NCBI GenBank assembly: GCA_030638305.1
Contig: DAOWEW010000004.1
Span: forward strand, 1 to 13,844
Reading direction: 5' to 3'
Source: Desulfobacteraceae bacterium
GTDB lineage: Bacteria; Desulfobacterota; Desulfobacteria; Desulfobacterales; ETH-SRB1
DNA: 13,844 nt
Shown here: one piece after another, positions 6,334 through 12,697 of the stretch
Numbering within the stretch: position 1 is the stretch's first letter
Layout: the number at the start of each line of letters is the position of its first letter
Position numbers and translations under genes: made by a program
Notes under the pieces: model-generated
Databases searched by the model: none
What the model was told of the DNA's origin: nothing
What the model saw: the letters and a program-made list of their open reading frames with translations, nothing else

Positions 6334-7310
6334 AGAACAAGAAAATTAACCTTGCCCTGATATGCACATCAGGCGGCCATTTTGAACAAATGACAAATCT
6401 ATCTGACTTCTATAATCGTTATGATCATTTTTGGATTACAAACAAAAACAATCAGACGCTCAGCACGCTAAAAAACGAGAAGAAATATTTTGTCAGCTCA
6501 GCACATTTTAAAAAACCATGGACATATTTATTTCAGGTTCCCCTGTTTATAAAAGTATTTGCCAAAGAAAGGCCAACCTGCATTCTCAGCACAGGTTCCG
6601 GCAGGACAGCTTTTGTTCCATTTCTCCTTGCAAAAATATTGCGGATTAAGTTTATCTATATTGATACCTTTTCCCGGGTGAATGGTTATTCAAAGTTCGG
6701 CACGTTTTTGCTAAAAATCGGGCACAGGTTTCTCACTCAATGGAAGGATGATGAAAACCCAAAGGCTGTATACATTGGGCCTGTATTTAAAAAAGCAAAT
6801 TCCGGTCTCAAAAATCCTGATTCAGACTATATATTTATTACCCTGGGAACCAGAGGAGAGGCTTTCACGAGGCTGATATTTGCTGTTGAAACACTGAAAA
6901 GGCAAGGCGCGATAAAGGAAAGAGTTGTTGTCCAGGCAGGGCATACAAAATATACCTCAAAACATCTTGAATTGTTTGATTTTTGTACCCCCAAAAAGAT
7001 TGATGATTTGATCATGAACGCCAAATACGTAATTACCCAGGAAAGTGCAGGTATTGGAACAATATGCCTAAAACATAAAACCAAATTTCTGGTAATGCCG
7101 AGGGACTACAAGTATGGAGAGTTACCGGCTGCAAGCGATATGAAAGAGGATCTGCATTTAAAACTGGAAGAAATGGGTTATACGAAAGTGGTTAAAAACG
7201 ATTCGGAATTGCAAAACACAATAAGGCAAATAGATAATTTAAAAACCGGTTTTGATTTTGATAATGAACTTGCGATTACTACGTTAAATGATATTTTAGC
7301 CGCGGACTGA
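6330..7310 (+). CDS. fused Alg14-Alg13-like glycosyltransferase (PssD/PssE-like)
   Basis: A 326-residue protein joining two halves that are separate genes in many bacteria. Residues 1-155 are Alg14/PssD-like: TSGGH (13-17), STGSGR (87-92) and DTFSRV (112-117). Residues 165-310 are Alg13/PssE-like, of the GT28 donor-binding type: TLGTRGEAF (171-179), QESAG (237-241) and MPRDYKYGE. In the usual form the last two blocks read HGGAG and PR...GE; here the His is replaced by Glu. Such pairs add the second sugar (GlcA, GlcNAc or Gal type) to a lipid-linked repeat unit at the inner membrane. Start GTG overlaps the dehydrogenase stop; GGGGG lies just upstream. The last four residues (LAAD) are encoded by the left arm of the palindromic repeat, so the natural C-terminus was probably altered. 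Confidence 0.8.
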   Translation: MKNKKINLALICTSGGHFEQMTNLSDFYNRYDHFWITNKNNQTLSTLKNEKKYFVSSAHFKKPWTYLFQVPLFIKVFAKERPTCILSTGSGRTAFVPFLLAKILRIKFIYIDTFSRVNGYSKFGTFLLKIGHRFLTQWKDDENPKAVYIGPVFKKANSGLKNPDSDYIFITLGTRGEAFTRLIFAVETLKRQGAIKERVVVQAGHTKYTSKHLELFDFCTPKKIDDLIMNAKYVITQESAGIGTICLKHKTKFLVMPRDYKYGELPAASDMKEDLHLKLEEMGYTKVVKNDSELQNTIRQIDNLKTGFDFDNELAITTLNDILAAD

Positions 7311-7359
7311 CGCGGACAAACGCAGACTTTAGAAAGTATCCGCGTAAGTCTGCAGCTAA
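7296..7359. repeat. palindromic element, copy A (64 bp)
   Basis: Left arm TTAGCCGCGGAC (7296-7307) and right arm GTCTGCAGCTAA (7348-7359) are inverted repeats (10 of 12 match); pairing extends inward (GACGCGGA with TCCGCGTAAGTC). It overlaps the last codons and stop of the preceding glycosyltransferase gene and ends 18 bp before the next start. As RNA it would form a long hairpin, so it may act as a 3' stabiliser or attenuator. Confidence 0.85.
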
Positions 7360-7377
7360 TTTCAAAGGAAAAATTGG

Positions 7378-7968
7378 TTGATATATGAGAACGTAAAGAT
7401 AGGCACAGGGGCAATCATAGAAGACTATTGTATTATAGGCATTCCCCCTCTGGGTCAACAAGAGGGGGATTTTGAGACGGTTATTGGCCGCAATGCCTGC
7501 ATACGCTCTCACACTGTCATATATGCCGGCAACCGGATCGGAAATAGTTTTGCAACCGGAAACAAGGCAAATATAAGAGAACTTAATACAATCGGCAATA
7601 ATGTCAGTATTGGCACGCTAACTACAGTTGAACACCATATCAGCATCGGAGACAATGTCCGAATTCATAGCCAGGCCTTTATATCTGAATATTCGGTTCT
7701 TGAGGATCATGCCTGGATCGGCCCCAATGTTGTTCTGACAAACGCCCGCTATCCATTATCTTTGGATGCAAAAGAAACTCTCATTGGCCCTACAATTAAG
7801 AAAGGAGCAAAAATTGGTGCGAACAGTACCATATTGCCGGGTTTAACCATCGGTGAAAATGCATTTGTCGGGGCAGGTTCCGTAGTTGTCAAAAATGTTC
7901 CTGATGGCGCAGTTGTAGTTGGCAATCCCGCTAAAATAATAAAAAACATTACAGAATTGCCTTATTAA
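7378..7968 (+). CDS. wlbB: hexapeptide-repeat N-acetyltransferase (WlbB/WbpD-like)
   Basis: A 196-residue left-handed beta-helix protein built of [LIV]-G-x4 hexapeptides, for example [41 protein letters not shown]. It closes with the common [12 protein letters not shown] end. His86 and His87 (TVEHHISIG) are candidates for the catalytic base. The fold uses acetyl-CoA as donor and works as a trimer. Next to a WlbA-like dehydrogenase and a WlbC-like aminotransferase, the likely job is acetylation of the C3 amino group of the UDP-sugar. The segment at residues 25-70 is longer than in the simplest WbpD proteins, so specificity may differ. Start is TTG with AAAGGA 7 bp upstream; the nearby ATG is out of frame. 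Repeat elements flank it on both sides. Confidence 0.75.
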   Translation: MIYENVKIGTGAIIEDYCIIGIPPLGQQEGDFETVIGRNACIRSHTVIYAGNRIGNSFATGNKANIRELNTIGNNVSIGTLTTVEHHISIGDNVRIHSQAFISEYSVLEDHAWIGPNVVLTNARYPLSLDAKETLIGPTIKKGAKIGANSTILPGLTIGENAFVGAGSVVVKNVPDGAVVVGNPAKIIKNITELPY

Positions 7969-7970
7969 AT

Positions 7971-8106
7971 TTAGCCGCGGACACTCGCCGACAAACGCAG
8001 ACTTTATTGTTGTATTATAAATTTTCAGATAAGGGGAAATATCAAGAAAGTATCTGCGTGAGTCCGCGTCCGTCCGCGGCTAAATTTATTTTCAGTCTGC
8101 AGCTAA
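7971..8106. repeat. palindromic element, copy B, plus an extra right arm
   Basis: Left arm TTAGCCGCGGAC (7971-7982) starts 2 bp after the acetyltransferase stop. The right arm GTCCGCGGCTAA (8072-8083) is a perfect 12-bp inverted match. The centre (about 8005-8047) is AT-rich and differs from other copies. A second right arm GTCTGCAGCTAA follows at 8095-8106, just before the Shine-Dalgarno of the next gene. Confidence 0.9.
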
Positions 8107-8127
8107 ACTTATTTAAGGAGAACAAAA

Positions 8128-9231
8128 ATGAACATTCCATTTGTTGATTTGAAAAGCCAGTATGAAAATATAAAAAACGAAATTGATCAAGCCATTGCCG
8201 AAGTAATCTCCAAAACCGCATTTATCGGTGGTCCCTTTGCCAAAACTTTTGAAACAAACTTCGCAAAATTTTGTAACGTCAAACATTGTGTAGGAGTTGG
8301 AAACGGCACCGATGCCCTGTTTATTGCCCTTAAAGCCCTTGGAATTGGAAAGGGTGATGAAGTCATAACTGCTGCAAACAGCTTCATTGCAACCTCAGAA
8401 GCAATAACAATGACCGGTGCAAAAGTAGTATTTGTGGATATAAATCCGCAAACTTATAATATTGATGTCACAAAACTGGAAGAATATCTAAAAACAAGCC
8501 TCCAGGCTAAACCCAAGGCCGTAATCCCAGTTCATCTTTATGGACAGCCGGCTGACATGGATCCAATTTTAGACCTTGCAAAAAAATATAATCTAAAAAT
8601 AGTCGAAGACGCTGCACAGGCTCATGGATCAGTCTACAAAGGACGGCAAATCGGTTCAATCGGTGATATGGCATGTTTCAGCTTTTATCCTGGAAAAAAC
8701 CTGGGAGCCTATGGAGATGCGGGCGCTATTGTTACAAATGATGAAGGCTTGGCGATAAAAGCAAGAATGATTGCCAACCATGGCAGGATTGAGAAATACA
8801 ACCATGAAATTGAAGGTGTAAACAGCCGACTGGATGGCATTCAGGCCGCAATTCTTGATGTTAAATTAAGACATCTTCCTGAGTGGACGGAAAGTAGAAG
8901 AAAAAATGCTTATCTGTACAATAAATATTTGAAAGATACGGATCTTGTCACACCAATTGAAATCAACGATGTCAAAGCAGTTTATCATCTTTATGTGGTC
9001 AGGGTAAAAAAAGAGTTACGCCAGAAACTTCAGGACAACTTAAAGTCAAAAGGCATAGCCTCTGGTATCCATTATCCCATTACCCTGCCAAACTTAAAAG
9101 CATACAAATATCTAATTCACAGTGAAACTGATTTTCCGGAAGCAACCAGAGCGTCTCAAGAAATTCTTTCGTTACCAATGTTCCCTGAGTTAACCGAATC
9201 ACAAATAGCATACATCTCTAAGGAAATTTAG
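8128..9231 (+). CDS. wlbC: PLP-dependent sugar aminotransferase (DegT/DnrJ/EryC1, WlbC/WbpE-like)
   Basis: A 367-residue fold type I aminotransferase. Seen motifs are FVDLKSQY at the start, GVGNGTDAL (phosphate binding), PVHLYGQPADM, EDAAQAHG (Asp161, which contacts the PLP ring nitrogen), SFYPGKNLGAYGDAG (Lys190, Schiff-base lysine) and GVNSRLDGIQAAIL. The family moves an amino group from glutamate to a 3-keto or 4-keto UDP-sugar. With the WlbA-like enzyme the expected substrate is UDP-3-keto-GlcNAc-uronic acid. The ATG has a strong AAGGAG 8-9 bp upstream, the best ribosome site in the cluster. The stop codon TAG lies inside the left arm of a palindromic repeat, and the protein ends at ISKEI, slightly shorter than many relatives, suggesting loss of a few residues. 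Confidence 0.88.
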   Translation: MNIPFVDLKSQYENIKNEIDQAIAEVISKTAFIGGPFAKTFETNFAKFCNVKHCVGVGNGTDALFIALKALGIGKGDEVITAANSFIATSEAITMTGAKVVFVDINPQTYNIDVTKLEEYLKTSLQAKPKAVIPVHLYGQPADMDPILDLAKKYNLKIVEDAAQAHGSVYKGRQIGSIGDMACFSFYPGKNLGAYGDAGAIVTNDEGLAIKARMIANHGRIEKYNHEIEGVNSRLDGIQAAILDVKLRHLPEWTESRRKNAYLYNKYLKDTDLVTPIEINDVKAVYHLYVVRVKKELRQKLQDNLKSKGIASGIHYPITLPNLKAYKYLIHSETDFPEATRASQEILSLPMFPELTESQIAYISKEI

Positions 9232-9339
9232 CCGCGGACACCCGCAGACAAGCGCAGACTTTTTTTTAACCCAAAGGGCACGATAATTTTTTCTCTGCCA
9301 GGTCGGCAGAGAAAAGTGTCCGCGTAAGTCCGCGGCTAA
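9228..9339. repeat. palindromic element, copy C (112 bp, complete)
   Basis: Left arm TTAGCCGCGGAC (9228-9239) and right arm GTCCGCGGCTAA (9328-9339) are perfect inverted repeats. The aminotransferase stop TAG (9229-9231) is part of the left arm. The centre carries an inner hairpin, TTTCTCTGCC (9290-9299) with GGCAGAGAAA (9305-9314), loop AGGTC, preceded by CCCAAAGGGCACGATAA. Confidence 0.92.
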
Positions 9340-9356
9340 TTAAAAAATTAAAAAAC

Positions 9357-10229
9357 ATGAAAACTTATCTCAAATATGTCCTAATAACTCCTGCACGTAA
9401 TGAGGAAGCCTATATAGAGAAAACAATTCAATCCGTTATCTCACAAACCGTGTTACCCGAAAAATGGGTGATTGTCAGTGATGGCTCTACTGACCGAACA
9501 GATGAGATAGTAAAACAATATATAGTTGAAAACACCTGGATTGAATTAATACGGATGCCTGAGCATAGAGATCGTACATTTGCAGCCAAGGTACATTGTT
9601 TTAATGCCGGCTATGAAAAGCTTACAGATGTCAAATATGGTATTATCGGGAATCTTGATGCAGACATTTCTTTTGAAAAAAATTATTTTGAATTTCTTCT
9701 TGGCAAATTTGCTGAGATTCCTGAACTCGGCGTAGGCGGAACCCCATTTGTTGAAGGTTCTTCTCATTATGATTACAAATTTACTAATATTGAGCATGTA
9801 TCAGGCGCTTGCCAGTTATTCAGGCGTGAATGCTTTGAAGCAATCGGAGGATACATTCCAATAAAAGGCGGTGGTATTGACTGGACTGCCGTTACAACAG
9901 CAAGAATGAAAGGCTGGAAGACAAAAACATTTACAGAAAAAGTATGCTTTCATCACAAAAAAATGGGAACCGGCAACACCAGTGCCCTGATGACATCCTT
10001 TAGGCAAGGATACAAGGATTATTTCCTGGGTGGTCACCCTTTATGGCAACTTTTTAGAACTGTTTACCAGATGTCAAAAAAGCCTTATATTATAGGAAGT
10101 CTTCTATTGTTTTTTGGATATAATTGGGCATATATAAGCAGAGTTGAAAGACCTGTCTCACAGGAACTTATGGAATTCCATAGAAAAGAACAAATGCAGA
10201 GGCTGAAACAGCGTTTTTTAAAGTTGTGA
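9357..10229 (+). CDS. GT2-family glycosyltransferase
   Basis: A 290-residue GT-A fold transferase. The N-terminus reads LITPARNEEAYIEKTIQSV; SDGSTDRTDEIV holds the nucleotide-binding Asp; NLDADISF is the DxD-type metal site; FRRECFEAIGGY and GGGIDWTAV (Asp near the end) are the acceptor/base region of GT2 enzymes. A hydrophobic stretch near 245-262 (KPYIIGSLLLFFGYNWAYI) may tether it to the membrane. It probably adds a sugar to the lipid-linked repeat unit made by this cluster. No Shine-Dalgarno is visible: the 17 bp after the preceding repeat arm are almost only A and T, so the element may have displaced the original leader, or initiation relies on an unstructured AT-rich site. Confidence 0.88.
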   Translation: MKTYLKYVLITPARNEEAYIEKTIQSVISQTVLPEKWVIVSDGSTDRTDEIVKQYIVENTWIELIRMPEHRDRTFAAKVHCFNAGYEKLTDVKYGIIGNLDADISFEKNYFEFLLGKFAEIPELGVGGTPFVEGSSHYDYKFTNIEHVSGACQLFRRECFEAIGGYIPIKGGGIDWTAVTTARMKGWKTKTFTEKVCFHHKKMGTGNTSALMTSFRQGYKDYFLGGHPLWQLFRTVYQMSKKPYIIGSLLLFFGYNWAYISRVERPVSQELMEFHRKEQMQRLKQRFLKL

Positions 10230-10247
10230 AAAAGGGAAAAAGGAAAT

Positions 10248-10425
10248 TTAGCCGCGGATTTACGCGGACAAGCGCGGACTTTATTTTTACCCAAAGGGCA
10301 TGATAGTTTTTTCTCTGCCAGCAAACCGCAACATATCTATAATAAAATTAATTAGTTAGGTGGCTTCATCCAATGTAATCCAGGGGGCGGAGCTATCATC
10401 TGCGTCCGTCTGCGTGTATCCGCGG
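10248..10425. repeat. palindromic element, copy D, with an inserted 79-bp block
   Basis: The left arm TTAGCCGCGGAT begins 18 bp after the GT2 stop. It is followed by the CCCAAAGGGCATGATAG block and CTCTGCCA, after which the inner hairpin is replaced by a block at 10327-10405 that recurs at 12202-12280 with one mismatch (78 of 79). The right side has GTCTGCG units but its GGCTAA end is degraded (ATCCGCGGTG). It ends about 50 bp before an antitoxin gene. Confidence 0.85.
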
Positions 10426-10473
10426 TGTTCCACCCAATTCGCAACCCAATAAACCCAATCATTGGAAGATATG

Positions 10474-10746
10474 ATGTCTACTGAAGTATGCACTTTTAAC
10501 ATTCCTGATTCTTTAGCGCGGGAGCTGGAAACAGCCAACCAGAAATTCTTAGTTGAGCTATTGGAGCGCGGGCTCCAAGCTTTAAAAATCGAACGTGCCT
10601 TGGAGCAGTATGCTCGCGGTGGTATCTCATTTGGTGCAGCCGCTCATCAAGTGGGCACTTCCCAATCAGAGCTGGCCAATCACGCTTACGCGCGAGGCAT
10701 GGAGCCACCCTTTAGCGCTGAAACATTAGCAGAAGAGCTCAGTTGA
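10474..10746 (+). CDS. antitoxin, UPF0175-like, of a DUF3368/PIN pair
   Basis: A 90-residue protein. The region FNIPDSLARELETANQKFLVELLERGLQALKIERALEQY is followed by GGISFGAAAHQVGTSQSELAN, a helix-turn-helix-like stretch characteristic of UPF0175 proteins, which are usually encoded just before DUF3368 PIN-like toxins. ATG 10474 is chosen because GGAAG ends 5 bp upstream; ATG 10471 and a TTG at 10462 are alternatives. It would bind and silence the toxin and may repress its own operon. Its stop TGA overlaps the TTG start of the toxin gene (TTGA). GC content appears higher than in the polysaccharide genes, consistent with separate acquisition. Confidence 0.75.
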   Translation: MSTEVCTFNIPDSLARELETANQKFLVELLERGLQALKIERALEQYARGGISFGAAAHQVGTSQSELANHAYARGMEPPFSAETLAEELS

Positions 10747-11264
10747 GCGCCGGGCCAGTCGTCCTTTGCAACGCAGGTCCACTGATCTCACTCGGTAAGC
10801 TCAACCGACTGGAACTTCTCTCCGAGCTATATGATGAAGTTCAGATTCCACACACTGTATACGATGAGGTTGTCACATATGGACTGGCAAAGGGTACTCC
10901 GGATGCCCTAACTGTGCGTTTGTTCTGGCAACATCAAAAGTGGCCAGTGGTGGATGTACCACCAGATGTTTTATCCGCATATATACCATCTGTGATTCTG
11001 GATCCTGGTGAAAGAGCAGTAGTGGCGCTGGCACAAACAATGATGCATCCTTTGTTACTTTTAGACGATGAGGTTGCCCGCGGTGAGGCCCGCCGGTTGA
11101 ACCTGCAATTGCGCGGCACATTAGGTATTATGGTTCAAGCTTACCGTGAACATATGTTAACTTTAGCCCAAATTGAGTTATTAATGAGAGAAATCTCTGC
11201 CAGACGAGATATTTGGATCAGTACAAAGTTGTGCGAACAAGTGTTGGCTTCGTTGCAAGGATAA
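10743..11264 (+). CDS. DUF3368 PIN-like ribonuclease toxin
   Basis: A 173-residue protein of the DUF3368 type. The opening CNAGPLISLGKL has Asn10 where VapC has Asp, which is normal for DUF3368. Then follow VYDEVV (Glu42), LDPGERAVVALA (Asp87, Glu90), LLLLDDEVARGEARRLN (Asp108, Asp109) and RGTLGIMVQAY. The acidic residues fit a metal-dependent RNase site. Start TTG overlaps the antitoxin stop; AGAAGAG upstream could serve as ribosome site. The family is thought to act as toxin of a type II pair, although activity is shown for few members. A stray GGCTAA follows the stop (11269-11274). Confidence 0.8.
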   Translation: MSAGPVVLCNAGPLISLGKLNRLELLSELYDEVQIPHTVYDEVVTYGLAKGTPDALTVRLFWQHQKWPVVDVPPDVLSAYIPSVILDPGERAVVALAQTMMHPLLLLDDEVARGEARRLNLQLRGTLGIMVQAYREHMLTLAQIELLMREISARRDIWISTKLCEQVLASLQG

Positions 11265-11288
11265 CAGCGGCTAAAAACAAACAATTAT

Positions 11289-11312
11289 TTGCATAGGCAT
11301 CTCCATATGCGA
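11289..11312. promoter_or_regulatory. imperfect inverted repeat upstream of the HicB-like gene, possible operator
   Basis: TTGCATA (11289-11295) and TATGCGA (11306-11312) match as inverted arms in 6 of 7 positions and are separated by 10 bp. They lie 29 bp before the start codon. HicB-type antitoxins often bind inverted repeats in their own promoter. This is suggestive only. Confidence 0.3.
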
Positions 11313-11340
11313 AGAAAAGGATTTTTAGGAGGAAATAATT

Positions 11341-11688
11341 ATGAAGCCAATAAGGGCAGAAAAATGCTATATTTCCAATAAAGTATCGCCATTACATATC
11401 CTTTTAACTGAGGAAGATTCTGTTATAGTCATTAGGTGTCTTGACTTCAGCATCTCAAGTCATGGAGATACTATTGAAGAAGCAAAACAGTCTATGAACA
11501 GTATATTAATGGATTATTTGAAATATGCTATTGAAAATAACAATCTGGACAACTTGTTTGATTCTGATCTGAAAGAATATTGGGATATATATCAAAAGTT
11601 AGCAATTGAAGCTGAAAAACATATCTTCCAGGCAAATTTTGACAAGATTAAGGGGGACATTATAAGCAAAGGATTAACCTATGCTTAA
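11341..11688 (+). CDS. HicB-like antitoxin
   Basis: A 115-residue protein. The section IRCLDFSISSHGDTIEEAKQS followed by hydrophobic helix MNSILMDYLKYAI has the shape of the HicB partial RNase H fold (strand, G-x-T-x-E-E-A helix). The C-terminal half is helical and charged without a clear helix-turn-helix. ATG 11341 is preceded by a strong AGGAGG at about 11328. A HicA-like reading frame starts at 11681, overlapping its end by 8 bp, which supports the pairing, here in HicB-then-HicA order. As the toxin frame is broken, the antitoxin may be an orphan. Confidence 0.65.
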   Translation: MKPIRAEKCYISNKVSPLHILLTEEDSVIVIRCLDFSISSHGDTIEEAKQSMNSILMDYLKYAIENNNLDNLFDSDLKEYWDIYQKLAIEAEKHIFQANFDKIKGDIISKGLTYA

Positions 11689-11883
11689 GCCAATGAAGTT
11701 GAGAAAGGTGATCAAGATCCTGTCCGATTATGGCATACGATTTGATTACACAAGCGGAGGTAAACATACTGGAAAGTTTTATAATGGTCCCAAATCTGTG
11801 TGCCTACTTGGTGAAGTTAATTCGTCCACGTTCCTTATGCCTTAAAGGGGCTTATTAAGAAGTTTGATCTTCCCAAAAAGTAA
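11681..11883 (+). pseudogene. frameshifted HicA-like toxin gene
   Basis: From ATG 11681 the frame reads MLKPMKLRKVIKILSDYGIR followed by FDYTSGGKHTGKFYNGPKS, a plausible HicA start with the G-x-H motif that carries the catalytic histidine, and ends at TAA 11843-11845. A second frame picks up at about 11824-11827 as HVPYALKGLIKKFDLPKK and stops at 11881-11883. This is the kind of C-terminal helix expected for the family. A 1- or 2-base indel near 11820-11830 explains both halves. HicA proteins are small dsRBD-like mRNA interferases; this copy would be inactive unless frameshifting occurs. Overlap with the HicB-like gene fixes the pairing. Confidence 0.6.
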
Positions 11884-12118
11884 ACAAAGTACACATGTTC
11901 TTAAATGCGATGACATATAATGCCTATAAAGAAAGGTTGCAAGGATTGAGGCGATGGCGCGACCTTTGAGTCTCCAAGCTTTTTATCTGTGAGCTATCAG
12001 ATTTTTGCGTTTCCAAGCCTTTTTATCCAGCTATCGTCCGCGCGTGTTTGTTTACCCCCGTTAAATTTCGAAGAACCATTTATCTGGGGCGGCTAATTTA
12101 AAATAAATTTAAAAAAGA
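11884..12118. other. spacer with repeat fragments, no gene
   Basis: Nothing with coding support. A 24-codon frame at 11895-11969 is too short to call. Heptamers CTGTGAG/CTATCAG lie at 11987-12000, CCAAGC(C/T)TTTTTATC occurs twice (about 11974 and 12014), and the 34-bp segment seen at 987-1020 recurs at 12057-12090 in front of GGCTAA. Confidence 0.6.
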
Positions 12119-12121
12119 AAA

Positions 12122-12314
12122 TTTAGCCGCGGACACCCGCAGATAAGCGCAGACCTTATTTTTGCCTGAAGGGCATGATAGTTTTTTCTTTGCAAGCCAA
12201 TCGCAACATATCTATAATAAAATTAATTAGTTAAGTGGCTTCATCCAATGTAATCCAGGGGGCGGAGCTATCATCTGCGTTTGTCCGCGTAAGTCCGCGT
12301 GCGTCTGCGGCTAA
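12122..12314. repeat. palindromic element, copy E, with the same inserted 79-bp block
   Basis: Left arm TTAGCCGCGGAC starts at about 12123, followed by the GGGCATGATAG block and the 79-bp block (12202-12280), 78 of 79 identical to 10327-10405. The right side keeps GTCTGCGGCTAA at about 12303-12314. Copies D and E each lie upstream of an antitoxin/DUF3368 pair. Confidence 0.88.
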
Positions 12315-12386
12315 TTAATATCCTGTTAATTCTGCTTGCCCTCCTCTGGAAGGTCTAATAAAAACAGAAACTTATAAACTAAGGAA

Positions 12387-12425
12387 CGAAAGTACTCCCG
12401 CGTCCCGAAAGTGCTCGAAAGTACT
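12387..12425. promoter_or_regulatory. three direct repeats CGAAAGTACT before an antitoxin gene, possible operator
   Basis: CGAAAGTACT at 12387-12396, CGAAAGTGCT at 12406-12415 and CGAAAGTACT at 12416-12425. The core AGTACT is itself palindromic. The last copy ends immediately before the AGGAG ribosome site, so a bound protein would block initiation. Autoregulation by the antitoxin is the natural guess, but no promoter boxes could be assigned. Confidence 0.45.
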
Positions 12426-12439
12426 TAGGAGATACGACA

Positions 12440-12697
12440 ATGAATGAACCTATTCTGTCCCGTGAGTTGGCTTTTGTAGCTGCTCAACGCGGGCTTGACG
12501 AGACAACGGTGCTTGCCCAAGCCGTTCGTGAGGGGATATGTGTGCTCTACCGTGACACTATAATTGATGCCTATCTGTCTGGTAGCATTTCACGCGAGCA
12601 TGCGCTGAAGGAACTTGGTACAGAAGCATTGGAAAAGGTTGAATATCAGCGTGATGCTCTGGAGGGCGACGTTGCCTGGGGTTTCGGAAATGCTTGA
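12440..12697 (+). CDS. putative antitoxin of a DUF3368/PIN pair
   Basis: An 85-residue protein preceded by AGGAG about 8 bp before the ATG. The first half (LSRELAFVAAQRGLDETTVLAQAVREGI) is helical; the second (IIDAYLSGSISREHALKELG) resembles the UPF0175 segment Y..G.IS...A....G, though less closely than the gene at 10474. It overlaps the downstream DUF3368-like gene by 8 bp. Antitoxin function is inferred from size, order and overlap. It and its toxin are too diverged from the 10474-11264 pair to be a recent duplication, although the repeat in front of both pairs is nearly identical. Confidence 0.65.
   Translation: MNEPILSRELAFVAAQRGLDETTVLAQAVREGICVLYRDTIIDAYLSGSISREHALKELGTEALEKVEYQRDALEGDVAWGFGNA

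Noticed and set aside
9290..9314. intrinsic terminator in the inner hairpin
   Set aside because: The stem is followed by AGTGTCC, not by a T run; the T run lies before it. A role as terminator on the minus strand or as RNA stabiliser cannot be excluded.
10356..10538. 60-codon minus-strand frame
   Set aside because: Its second half is the repeat block and its first half lies across an antitoxin start; only the short conserved tail is kept as a remark in the findings.
11895..11969. 24-codon frame MFLNAMTYNAYKERLQ... as a new HicB-like start
   Set aside because: Too short, no Shine-Dalgarno, and the match to HicB starts is limited to a few residues.
12615..12689. 25-residue N-terminal extension of the second DUF3368 toxin
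   Set aside because: Falls inside the antitoxin gene; ATG 12690 gives the normal short overlap and a family-like N-terminus.
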